Shown one piece after another: positions 53,030 to 61,777 of a stretch of DNA of 64,000 nucleotides. The first letter of the stretch is position 1. The number at the start of each line of letters is the position of its first letter. The DNA is from JALZUR01 sp965205365. GTDB taxonomy: Bacteria; Bdellovibrionota; Bdellovibrionia; Bdellovibrionales; UBA1609. Position numbers and translations under genes: made by a program. The notes beneath the pieces are model-generated. The model worked only from the letters and a program-made list of their open reading frames with translations. It had not been told where the DNA came from and did not search any database. Location of the stretch: contig CBDBGT010000013.1 in assembly GCA_965205365.1 (NCBI GenBank), positions 310,001 through 374,000 on the forward strand, given 5' to 3'.

Positions 53030-54537
53030 TAAAAAATACCTCTAGTGTCTCTTTCAGAATTTACTAAACTCCGTGGATCAAGCTCTACATTTAGTTCCAT
53101 GAGCTCGTCTGCACTTAAATTTTCTAAGTTTTGAGCCAAATCTAAAAACCTTTCCTGCTCTTTTAAAGAAACCACACCACTTGTTAAAGTTTTAAACTTA
53201 CTAATATACTCAATTCTTGTAAAAGGCCTTCCTCCTCCAGGATGGGCATTAGCTAAAGCTTTTTCAGCTTCATAAACACTTCCATCTTCCATGGTGATGA
53301 CAACCTTGCCACCAAAGGCTTTTTTCTTTGGATCTGGGTTATGGTAACGCTCAGTCCACTTAGGATCTTCAACAGTGCTCACCTTATGCCATAAAGCTAT
53401 AGTCTCTAAACGCCCTGCTCTTTCACGAGTATAGGAGTCTACATGGTGCCAAACACCATCTTCTAAAGCCACTGCAAAAATATACATAATTGAATGATCT
53501 AGTGTTTCACGTGAAGCTTTGGAATCCATTTTTTGTGGATCCCCAGACCCTGTACCAATAACATAATGTGTATGATGACTTGTATGAAGAACAATAGACT
53601 TTACTTTTGTAAGGTCTGAAATTTGTTTTCTCATATCAAAAGCCAAATCAATTAGTGCTTGGGATTGATATTCAGCAGAATGTTCTTTAGTATAGGTTTC
53701 TAAAATAGCACGTTTAGGCTCGCCTTTTTCTGGCAACACCACCTCATAAAAACCCTCTTTTCCATGAAGCATATAAGCAATAACTGAATCCTCACCTTCA
53801 TAAATTGGAGAAGGGGCCCCTTCACCCCTCATAGCTCTATCCACTGCCTCAACAGCTAACTTTCCAGAGTGTGCAGGAGCATAAGCTTTCCAGCTAGAGA
53901 TTTGACCTTTTCTAGATTGACGTGTTGAAAAAGAAACATGAACAGCTTGCTGAATAGCTTGATACACGCTTTCAATAGAAAGCCCCAACATGGCTCCAAT
54001 CCCTGCAGCAGATGCCGGACAAAGGTGAGCAATATGATCTTTTCTATACTTATGAAGACAAATACCTTTTACTAAATTTACTTGAATTTCATAGGCTGTA
54101 GCCAGTCCATGAAGTAAATCTTTACCATTTTTTTTTAATTTTTGAGCTGTTGCTAACAATGGAGGAATATTGTCCCCAGGATGAGAGTAATCTGCAGCTA
54201 AAAAAGTATCATGCATATCAAGCTCTCTTACAGCTGTAGCGTTAGCCCAGGTAGCCCACTCAGGTGAAAAACCTTGGTCATTTGCCATACCAAAAACTCT
54301 TCCACCACCTTTTACCGGATGACACAAAGCCATGCTTCTTGCGCTGGCAACAGGGCCTCTATTAATTGCAGCCATTGCAACAGCAGCATTATCAATAATT
54401 CTATTTATAATCATATCTTTCACAGGATTTTCAACAAGAACACTGTCTGTAGCTACTTTAGATATTTTCCATGCCAGCTCCTCTTCTCTTGGTAAAGTCT
54501 CTTTTGAAGAGTAAACGCGCACCTTGTGTGTTTTCAT
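53029..54537 (-). CDS. prpD: 2-Methylcitrate dehydratase PrpD
   Basis: 502 residues, the usual MmgE/PrpD-family length. Dehydrates 2-methylcitrate to cis-methylaconitate. MmgE/PrpD signatures: PVKGGGRVFGMANDQGFSPE, LAADYSHPGDNIPPLLATAQ, LCPASAAGIGAMLGLS and KAYAPAHSGKLAVEAVDRAM, plus the C-terminal ANAHPGGGRPFTRIEYI. It is the first gene of the prpD-prpB-prpC operon; the intergenic region upstream of 54537 holds the promoter. No PrpR regulator is seen nearby. Confidence 0.93.
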   Translation of the reverse strand: MKTHKVRVYSSKETLPREEELAWKISKVATDSVLVENPVKDMIINRIIDNAAVAMAAINRGPVASARSMALCHPVKGGGRVFGMANDQGFSPEWATWANATAVRELDMHDTFLAADYSHPGDNIPPLLATAQKLKKNGKDLLHGLATAYEIQVNLVKGICLHKYRKDHIAHLCPASAAGIGAMLGLSIESVYQAIQQAVHVSFSTRQSRKGQISSWKAYAPAHSGKLAVEAVDRAMRGEGAPSPIYEGEDSVIAYMLHGKEGFYEVVLPEKGEPKRAILETYTKEHSAEYQSQALIDLAFDMRKQISDLTKVKSIVLHTSHHTHYVIGTGSGDPQKMDSKASRETLDHSIMYIFAVALEDGVWHHVDSYTRERAGRLETIALWHKVSTVEDPKWTERYHNPDPKKKAFGGKVVITMEDGSVYEAEKALANAHPGGGRPFTRIEYISKFKTLTSGVVSLKEQERFLDLAQNLENLSADELMELNVELDPRSLVNSERDTRGIF

Positions 54538-55096
54538 ATGAGTAGGCCCCCTTTATTCTTACCCTTTTAACTCCCACCAATAAAAAATGTCACTATGCAT
54601 AGGGAGATAAACTTTGCTAAAAACACTGGCTCTACTTTTTAAGCTAAAATAGACAGCACAATATACATAAGCTGTTGACTATATTAGTGTTCTTTAAATT
54701 TCTTTACCACTACCTCCTAAAAACAAAGCGAATATCTTTTAAATATCGCTCTAGACTTGTGGCACTCATATTCTGTGATTATGATTTTAAATGAGCAGGA
54801 CAGCCTTTATATTTTAAAAGCCAGTAAAGCCTACCTTCATTTTTTATAAAAATAGAATATGTGAAATAGATCCAACTTTAGAATAACATAAGTAGGCGGT
54901 CTAGACTTTTTCTAAGAAAACTCCCATTATTTAAAACCCGCTCTGTTAAATGCTTCATTATGAGAGCACTATATTTACGCCTCATATTAAAACACTCAAA
55001 TACCATTAATTTCAGATTAATACGCAAAAAAAAATAGTTAACCACTTTACTCCCATAGGTATAAAGTTTTTAAAACACTGTGCCGAAAGGCTAGAT
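54538..55096. other. Divergent intergenic region between prpD and the BspA-like lipoprotein gene
   Basis: About 560 AT-rich bases that should hold the prpD promoter and that of the 55097 gene (see 55038-55065). No RNA gene, repeat or ORF that I can support. Confidence 0.4.
55038..55065 (+). promoter_or_regulatory. Probable promoter of the BspA-like lipoprotein gene
   Basis: TTAACC (55038-55043) and TATAAA (55060-55065) are 16 bases apart, a fair sigma70 match. The gene's ATG is 31 bases further, with AAAGG upstream of it. Prediction only. Confidence 0.35.
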
Positions 55097-57358
55097 ATGA
55101 ATAAAATCATACCACTTTTATTTATATTCACTCTAATTGGCTGCAATGAGAAAGACGGAGTAGAATTTTCTTCTCATGACCTGCCAACTTTAAGAGGGAA
55201 TACAAGTCTTAATTTTGGTGAAGTTGCTGTTGGAGAAAGTAAAAGCCTTAATTACGAAATCAGAAACGTTTCGCCACTAAAAATTCACTCTAAAAGCTTT
55301 AAACTTAGTTCTAAAGAAATCAATACCCAAAACTATTTTCCTTTTAAGTTAGAGCTAGGCACTTGCAAAAAGACTTTAGAAAGTATTCATAAGTGCGCTT
55401 TAAAAATAACCTATACACCTACAAAACAAGAAACCCTTAATACTAGTATAAAAATATTGTACAAATATGACTCTGTTTTAGAGTCATATATACTTATTGA
55501 TAATGTGCAAGCTAAAGGAACTGAAGTAACAATTGATATAACAAGCTCCATAAGCGGAACTTACATTAACCTTAACAACCAAAATGCTTTTAGGGTTTCT
55601 GGAACATGTTCTAAAAATGGTGAACTTATTACGTTTTCACATGGGACAAGTTTAATTACTTGTTCTAACACAAGCTTTAGCGGTGATATTGATTTTTCAA
55701 GCTTAAATGATGGCACAGTTTCACTCACTGCTACTATAACAAGTTCTAGTGGAAACTCTAAAACCTCAAAACCACTTAATTTAGTTAAAAACACAGGGCT
55801 TCCAACAATTAATATTACAAGCCCCGTAGATGGAACTTTCATTAACCTTAGTAATGAAAGTGCTTTTAGGGTTTCTGGAACATGTTCTGAAAATGGTGAA
55901 CTTATTACGTTTTCACATGGGACAAGCTCAATCACCTGTTCTAACGCAAGCTTTAGCGGTGATATTGATTTTTCAAGCTTAAATGATGGCACAGTTTCAC
56001 TCACTGCTACTATAACAAGTTCTAGTGGAAACTCTAAAACTTCAAACCCACTTAATTTAGTTAAAAACACAGGGCTTCCAACAATTAACATAACAAGCCC
56101 TATAGGTGGAACCTATATTAACCTTAACAACCAAAATGCTTTTAGGGCTTCTGGAACATGTTCTGAAAATGGTGAACTTATTACGTTTTCACATGGGACA
56201 AGCTCAATCACCTGTTCTAACGCAAGCTTTAGCGGTGATATTGATTTTTCAAGCTTAAATGATGGTGCTGTTGCACTTACCGCTACTAATGTTACTAATA
56301 TGAACTCTATGTTTCGATCTGCAACTGCAGCAAACCCTGACACCTCTAACTGGGACACTTCTAATGTTACTCATATGCAATCTATGTTTCATTCTGCAGC
56401 TGCAGCAAACCCTGACACCTCTAACTGGGACACTTCTAACGTTACTTATATGGAAAGTATGTTTGTTCATACAGCTGCAGCAAACCCTGACACCTCTAAC
56501 TGGGACACTTCTAACGTTACTTATATGAGCTCTATGTTTGCTCATACAGCTGCAGCAAACCCTGACACCTCTAACTGGGACACTTCTAACGTTACTTCTA
56601 TGCAATCTATGTTTCGTTATGCAGATGCAGCAAACCCTGACACCTCTAACTGGGACACTTCTAACGTTACTTCTATGAACTCTATGTTTCATTATACAAC
56701 TGCAGCAAACCCTGACACCTCTAACTGGGACACTTCTAACGTTACTTCTATGCAATCTATGTTTCGTTATGCAGATGCAGCAAACCCTGACACCTCTAAC
56801 TGGGACACTTCTAACGTTACTTCTATGAACTCTATGTTTCATTATACAACTGCAGCAAACCCTGACACCTCTAACTGGGACACTTCTAATGTTACTCATA
56901 TGCAATCTATTTTTTATTCTGCAGCTGCAGCAAACCCTGACACCTCTAACTGGGACACTTCTAACGTTACTGATATGCACTCTATGTTTAAATCTACAGC
57001 TGCAGCAAACCCTGACACCTCTAACTGGGACACTTCTAATGTTACTCATATGCAATCTATGTTTCATTCTGCAGCTGCAGCAAACCCTGACACCTCTAAC
57101 TGGGACACTTCTAATGTTACTCATATGCAATCTATGTTTCATTCTGCAGCTGCAGCAAACCCTGACACCTCTAACTGGGACACTTCTAACGTTACTGATA
57201 TGCACTCTATGTTTCGTTATGCAGCTTCTTTTGATCAAGACATTAGTTCATGGGATGTTTCTAATGTTACCTCTTGTGATGATTTTTCATATAACACTTT
57301 AGCTTCTTGGACTCGTACTGAAAAACCTACTTTTACGCACTGTTCCCCTGGATATTGA
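55097..57358 (+). CDS. BspA-like repeat lipoprotein
   Basis: 753 residues. Lipobox LIGC after a short signal. A ~115-residue N-terminal domain looks like the ASPM-SPD-2-Hydin/Ig-type (LNFGEVAVGESKSLNYEIRN). Three 91-residue Ig-like copies follow (period 273 bases, near 55540, 55813, 56086), each with NAFR.SGTC.(E/K)NGELITF. The C-terminal half is 12 copies of a 25-residue BspA/DUF285-type repeat (.VT.M.SMF....AANPDTSNWDTS) from base 56288, plus a 13th, more classical copy (FDQDISSWDVS). Surface adhesion is the usual role of such repeats. DNA copies are almost identical, so recombination between them is likely. Confidence 0.88.
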   Translation: MNKIIPLLFIFTLIGCNEKDGVEFSSHDLPTLRGNTSLNFGEVAVGESKSLNYEIRNVSPLKIHSKSFKLSSKEINTQNYFPFKLELGTCKKTLESIHKCALKITYTPTKQETLNTSIKILYKYDSVLESYILIDNVQAKGTEVTIDITSSISGTYINLNNQNAFRVSGTCSKNGELITFSHGTSLITCSNTSFSGDIDFSSLNDGTVSLTATITSSSGNSKTSKPLNLVKNTGLPTINITSPVDGTFINLSNESAFRVSGTCSENGELITFSHGTSSITCSNASFSGDIDFSSLNDGTVSLTATITSSSGNSKTSNPLNLVKNTGLPTINITSPIGGTYINLNNQNAFRASGTCSENGELITFSHGTSSITCSNASFSGDIDFSSLNDGAVALTATNVTNMNSMFRSATAANPDTSNWDTSNVTHMQSMFHSAAAANPDTSNWDTSNVTYMESMFVHTAAANPDTSNWDTSNVTYMSSMFAHTAAANPDTSNWDTSNVTSMQSMFRYADAANPDTSNWDTSNVTSMNSMFHYTTAANPDTSNWDTSNVTSMQSMFRYADAANPDTSNWDTSNVTSMNSMFHYTTAANPDTSNWDTSNVTHMQSIFYSAAAANPDTSNWDTSNVTDMHSMFKSTAAANPDTSNWDTSNVTHMQSMFHSAAAANPDTSNWDTSNVTHMQSMFHSAAAANPDTSNWDTSNVTDMHSMFRYAASFDQDISSWDVSNVTSCDDFSYNTLASWTRTEKPTFTHCSPGY
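56288..57187. repeat. Tandem 75-bp repeat array (12 copies) inside the BspA-like gene
   Basis: Twelve adjacent 75-bp units encode 25 residues each. Copies 5-6 and 7-8 repeat as identical pairs at the protein level, making a 150-bp higher-order unit, and copies 11 and 12 are also identical. The core CCTGACACCTCTAACTGGGA is shared by all. Expected to change copy number by slippage or recombination. Confidence 0.95.
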
Positions 57359-57361
57359 TCC

Positions 57362-57540
57362 TATATAATCCATTTTAGTTACTTTTACTAAAGGCCTTAT
57401 TTCATAAGAAGCAAAAAGTTTTAAAAATTTAAGTGACCTGCCTTATGCACAAAATACTCCCTACCTCATAAACAATAAGTCAAAGTACGTTGGAAGGGGC
57501 CAAAGCTCATTAGTAATATTTCTTTCTAAATAACCAATCT
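57362..57540. repeat. 179-bp direct repeat, left copy (IS1634-type target duplication)
   Basis: Identical by eye to 59407-59585 over 179 bases (180 including one ambiguous base). It contains an orphan duplicate of the last 80 bases of glnN (57461-57540) and starts 3 bases after the stop of the BspA-like gene. Confidence 0.92.
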
Positions 57541-59406
57541 CCTGACTTCGACACAACACGGCGCATAAAGCTAATAAAATCAAGTGCTTAGATTTTGCTG
57601 GGGTCACTACATTTGCTCTTTAACTAGGCGAATACAGTCCTTTCTCTTAAGGTTTAAAACTTGGTAAATTTTCTTTAAAACAGGAGTAGTCTTAGATACA
57701 AGCTCATAAAATCGCCCCGTACTAGAGTCTTTTAAAACACTGTACTCATCTCTATTTAACTCCTCTTTAAGATCTAAAAAACTAAACTCTAATTGGTTTT
57801 CCTTAATAAGCTTATTTACTCTACAAACAATTGCATATGCTAGAAAACAAATTCCAATATGAGCCTTAATCCTCTCAGACTTCCAATGAAAAATAGGTCG
57901 CATCTTTAAATCTGTCTTACTTATTCTAAACGCTTGTTCTATTTTCCACAGCCCTCTATAACGCTCTAAAACTTCAGCTGCAGACTTGTCTTCAAGATTT
58001 GTAATGACACCATGAAAACCATCCCACTGAGCGTCTCTACTAATCTTACACTTATCAACCTCTACATCCCCCTTAAAAGACTTAAGGTACTTTTTCGTTC
58101 CATAATTAGTTATAAGGTCACTTGCTTTAAGTTTTCCATCTTTGGCTTTCTTTAAAAGACGAACAATTATCTTTTCCCGGTCAAATGCATCTTTATAAGC
58201 TCTTTTATTAGAATACCCAACAACAAGCCTTCTTTTCTTGTGCTCAAACTCTCTAACCCACTGCAGTTCATTGCTCACCACATGGGGTTTAAAGTTTTTA
58301 TGACAGATTTCTTCTTTTAAATTCTTTGGTAAAGATTTTAACTTAGCCCCCACAATATAATGAATGTTTTCAGCTTCTAGTAAAACTAAGTTTGCCTCAT
58401 TAAACATACCTCTATCAGCCACAAGGGTAACTTGATTTACATTAAAACGGGTTTTTAAGTTTTTAACTATCTCTATTAATGTGTTGCCCTCATAAGTGTT
58501 GCCAGGAAAAAGCTCATAAGTTACTGGGTGTCCCTGTGAGTTTGTAACCAAGGCGAGAACAACTTGAGTTTCTTTAAACTTAGCATCCTTACTAAAACCA
58601 TTGGCTCTAAGTTCATCTGAAGTAAAGCTTTCAAAATATAGCGTTGTGACATCAAAGAACATAACGTCAACCTGGTCATTAAAAAGGTTTAGAGTGGAAT
58701 TTAAGACTTTTGATTTTAGTCTTTCTTCGTTTAGAAAAACTCTGTCCATCATACGGTATATCTTATGAAGAGGAAGGGGTTTTGAGAAAACTTTTTTTAA
58801 GCTATCTGCTGTTTTTCTTTTACTCTGCGGCCTAGAGATTCTTGCTAAAACACAATCTTGAAGAATAGAGTTCCACTCATCATCTTTTTTTGTGTTTTTT
58901 ATGATATCGTTAAAGTTCATTTGATTATAAACTTTGCCTAAAACTGTGTGAATGCCTTGGTTAACACGACCTTGCTCAGATAGATTCTTTATATCCACTA
59001 GCTCTGGGTTTCTTGTGCTGGCTTTTTTTGTGCAAGTCGTGGAGTGCACAGTTTCTTCCATTCCAGGAAGGGCTGGGTTTCTTGTGTTTTTTAGCTCTAT
59101 TATTAAGTCCTGTGCTGCTTTCTTAATAATGGCTATTTCTCTTGCATCCTTGTGTTGTCCCAGAGTTCTAATGACTTTTTGAATAACTTTATTTTTTACT
59201 CGAGTAGATTCAACTATTCTAATTGAAACACTTCCGTTTGGTTTTTTTACTTCTCGAATAAACATGGCTATTAAAATTACTAGCCTAAAAATACTTGTAA
59301 AGAAAAAAAAGGGGTCACTACATTTCGAGTTTTAGACTTTTTAACCTTCTCTGGTGCGTATATTTGAACTCAAGAGGGGCTTTTTAACAGGAGTGTCGAA
59401 GTCAGG
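57541..59406. mobile_element. IS1634-family insertion sequence with very long target duplication
   Basis: 1866 bases. Terminal inverted repeats CCTGACTTCGACAC at both ends. One transposase gene fills it. It is flanked by 179-bp perfect direct repeats (57362-57540, 59407-59585). IS1634-family elements are known for unusually long, variable target duplications, and this fits that behaviour. The insertion point lies at the 3' end of glnN; because the target was duplicated, glnN remains intact. Confidence 0.9.
57607..59265 (-). CDS. IS1634-family transposase
   Basis: 552 residues. N-terminal MFIREVKKPNGSVSIRIVES is characteristic of the family. IS4-superfamily DDE core: MFFDVTTLYFESF (first Asp), LVADRGMFNEANL (second Asp) and a YRGLWKIEQAFRISKTDL block (Y-R-E-K motif with the catalytic Glu). 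Complete with no stops, so probably active. No ribosome-binding site is obvious before the ATG. Confidence 0.93.
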   Translation of the reverse strand: MFIREVKKPNGSVSIRIVESTRVKNKVIQKVIRTLGQHKDAREIAIIKKAAQDLIIELKNTRNPALPGMEETVHSTTCTKKASTRNPELVDIKNLSEQGRVNQGIHTVLGKVYNQMNFNDIIKNTKKDDEWNSILQDCVLARISRPQSKRKTADSLKKVFSKPLPLHKIYRMMDRVFLNEERLKSKVLNSTLNLFNDQVDVMFFDVTTLYFESFTSDELRANGFSKDAKFKETQVVLALVTNSQGHPVTYELFPGNTYEGNTLIEIVKNLKTRFNVNQVTLVADRGMFNEANLVLLEAENIHYIVGAKLKSLPKNLKEEICHKNFKPHVVSNELQWVREFEHKKRRLVVGYSNKRAYKDAFDREKIIVRLLKKAKDGKLKASDLITNYGTKKYLKSFKGDVEVDKCKISRDAQWDGFHGVITNLEDKSAAEVLERYRGLWKIEQAFRISKTDLKMRPIFHWKSERIKAHIGICFLAYAIVCRVNKLIKENQLEFSFLDLKEELNRDEYSVLKDSSTGRFYELVSKTTPVLKKIYQVLNLKRKDCIRLVKEQM

Positions 59407-59585
59407 TATATAATCCATTTTAGTTACTTTTACTAAAGGCCTTATTTCATAAGAAGCAAAAAGTTTTAAAAATTTAAGTGACCTGCCTTATGCACAAAAT
59501 ACTCCCTACCTCATAAACAATAAGTCAAAGTACGTTGGAAGGGGCCAAAGCTCATTAGTAATATTTCTTTCTAAATAACCAATCT
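59407..59585. repeat. 179-bp direct repeat, right copy
   Basis: Matches 57362-57540. This copy contains the true 3' end of glnN (59506-59585) and ~100 bases beyond it. Confidence 0.92.
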
Positions 59586-61698
59586 CATGAGCAATTTCTT
59601 CTGATAAGGGAAGTAAAGTTTGAGCTATTTTATCAGCATCCACAATATCATGACCTAGCCCTAAAACTCCCTGCTCTAAGCTTTGTACTTTTTCATAAAG
59701 CTTAGAAATATGAATATCCATATTCTTAAGAAGCACTAAGTCCACTGTGGCCTCAACTCCTACACTTTTTTGATGCTCAATTCCCTTAGCAAGTAAACCT
59801 TTATACCTCATTGCCACAGGTAAAATATCTTTATGAATCATGTTTATAAGAGTTTTAAATTCAATTCCTCTATAAAGACAATACCTCTCCACTCTAACGT
59901 TAAAACGCATCTTTAACTCAGCTTGGGAATAAATTTTAAGCTTAGTTAAAAACTCATTTGCTTTTGAATCTATTAAAAGTTTTAACGCCTCTGGTGTTGT
60001 TCTCATATTTGGCAGGCCTCTTTTTTGTGCTTCATCTTGCCATTCTTGAGAATAGCCATCACCATTGAAAACAACCTTAGAGCAATTATTATAAAGGTCT
60101 TTTGTAATTCCTGTTAAAATATCATTAACCTTTTTACCTTTTGTTAGCTCTTCTTTAATACGTAAATTCACATCATTAAAAACATCTGTAACCGCTGCGT
60201 TTAAAATCGTTAAAGGAACTCCCGCATTGGCAATTGAACCTACCGCTCTAAATTCAAAACGGTTTCCTGTAAAAGCAAAGGGTGATGTTCTATTGCGATC
60301 TGTGTTGTCTCTTTTAAGAGGCGCTAACTGATCTGCTCCTAGATCAAGGGCTGTTATATGTTTTTCTGTATAAGCCTTTCCCGCAGCACAAGCCTCTAAA
60401 ATTGCTGTTAATGTGTCTCCTAAAAAAACAGAGACAATACTAGGAGGTGCTTCATTTGCTCCAAGACGATGATCATTAGAGTGACTTGCAATAGCTGTTC
60501 TTAAAGAGCCCCCTCTCCTATAAATGGCTTCACAAATAATGGCAACCATAGCAAGAAAACGATGGTTATTATGAGGCACTGTAGTTGGTTCTAATAAATT
60601 TCTAGTTTTTACTGATCCCATGGACCAATTTAAATGCTTCCCTGAACCGTTAACTCCGGCAAAAGGTCTTTCATGGAGCAAGCAAAAAAACCCGTGTTTA
60701 TCAGCAACATCCTTTAAAATTGTCATAATCATTTGATTCTGATCAATGGCAATGTTTCCATCATCAAAAATAGGAGCAAGTTCAAACTGACCTGGAGCCA
60801 CTTCGTTATGCCTTGTTTTAGCCGGAATTCCTAAACGGTAAAGCTCCACCTCAACTTCTTGCATATAGGCTAAAACCCTCTCTGGAACAGCTCCAAAATA
60901 ATGATCCTCCAATTGCTGATTTTTAGAAGGAGTGGCTCCAAACAATGTTCTCCCCGTCATAACCAAATCAGGCCTTTGTAGATAAAAACCCTTATCAACA
61001 AGAAAGTACTCTTGTTCACAACCACAACTCACCGTAACTCTTTCATGGTTTTTTGAACCCGGTGCTTCTAATAAATTAAGAAATTCTGTTACAGATTTAG
61101 ACAACTGACTTATTGATCGAAGTAAAGGAGTTTTAATGTCTAAGGCTTCTCCAGAATAAGATACAAAAGCGGCTGGAATACATAAAGTTTTTCCGTTAAT
61201 ATGAGTCTTTAAAAAAATAGGCGATGAAAGATCCCATGAGGTGTAGCCTCTTGCTTCAAAAGTTGACCTTGCTCCTCCATTAGGAAACGAGGACGCGTCT
61301 GGCTCTCCTTGCATAAGTTGAGAGGCTTTAAGTTTTTCAATGGGTTTTCCCTTTTCAATTGACAAAAAAGCATCATGCTTTTCAGCCGTGGCCTCTGTCA
61401 TAGGCTGAAAAAGATGGATAAAGTGAGTCGCTCCCTTGCTTACAGCCCAGTTAAGAATAGCAGCAGCAAGTTTTTCAGCACAGACTGTACTCAAATCTCT
61501 TTTCTTTTCCAAAATAGCTTTTATTTCTTCCTTATCCCCTTTAGTTAAAAGCTTTGACTCCATAAAGTTAAAAACATTTTCTCCATAGTATTCACTCACT
61601 GGAAGTGGATTCTTGTTTATATCAAAGGGAGAATCAAATTTTCTAATTGAAGTCTTAAAAATATTAGCTCGAGCTTGTAAACGTAAATTTTTTGTCAT
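59506..61698 (-). CDS. glnN: Glutamine synthetase type III (GlnN)
   Basis: 730 residues, the long GSIII form. Makes glutamine from glutamate, ammonia and ATP. GSIII features: HFIHLFQPMTEATAEKHDAF, SFPNGGARSTFEARGYTSWD, VSCGCEQEYFLVDKGFYLQ, RHNEVAPGQFELAPIFDD, LLHERPFAGVNGSGKHLNWS and NRTSPFAFTGNRFEFRAVG. The IS1634 element has inserted just beyond its 3' end and duplicated the last 80 bases without harming the gene. It follows the glutaminase gene by 79 bases on the same strand. Confidence 0.96.
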   Translation of the reverse strand: MTKNLRLQARANIFKTSIRKFDSPFDINKNPLPVSEYYGENVFNFMESKLLTKGDKEEIKAILEKKRDLSTVCAEKLAAAILNWAVSKGATHFIHLFQPMTEATAEKHDAFLSIEKGKPIEKLKASQLMQGEPDASSFPNGGARSTFEARGYTSWDLSSPIFLKTHINGKTLCIPAAFVSYSGEALDIKTPLLRSISQLSKSVTEFLNLLEAPGSKNHERVTVSCGCEQEYFLVDKGFYLQRPDLVMTGRTLFGATPSKNQQLEDHYFGAVPERVLAYMQEVEVELYRLGIPAKTRHNEVAPGQFELAPIFDDGNIAIDQNQMIMTILKDVADKHGFFCLLHERPFAGVNGSGKHLNWSMGSVKTRNLLEPTTVPHNNHRFLAMVAIICEAIYRRGGSLRTAIASHSNDHRLGANEAPPSIVSVFLGDTLTAILEACAAGKAYTEKHITALDLGADQLAPLKRDNTDRNRTSPFAFTGNRFEFRAVGSIANAGVPLTILNAAVTDVFNDVNLRIKEELTKGKKVNDILTGITKDLYNNCSKVVFNGDGYSQEWQDEAQKRGLPNMRTTPEALKLLIDSKANEFLTKLKIYSQAELKMRFNVRVERYCLYRGIEFKTLINMIHKDILPVAMRYKGLLAKGIEHQKSVGVEATVDLVLLKNMDIHISKLYEKVQSLEQGVLGLGHDIVDADKIAQTLLPLSEEIAHEIGYLERNITNELWPLPTYFDLLFMR

Positions 61699-61777
61699 TT
61701 GATCTTTCCTTATTTTTTAACTTACTAAAACTATTAAAATAACTACTTTTTTTTACCATAATAATCACTACTTTTTC

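Noticed and set aside
55561..56091. 176-codon minus-strand ORF across the Ig-like repeats of the same gene
   Set aside because: Same cause: the 273-bp repeat lacks reverse-strand stops. No start context.
56288..57187. Tandem array as a CRISPR
   Set aside because: Units are coding, directly adjacent and without unique spacers; no cas genes nearby.
56255..57238. 327-codon minus-strand ORF across the BspA-type repeats
   Set aside because: It mirrors the 75-bp array on the other strand. It is highly repetitive (RSVPVRGVRVCC units), has no ribosome-binding site and is explained by the coding repeats.
57362..59585. 179-bp repeats as a second pair of IS elements or a composite transposon
   Set aside because: The repeats contain the glnN 3' end and no transposase or inverted ends; they are a target duplication.
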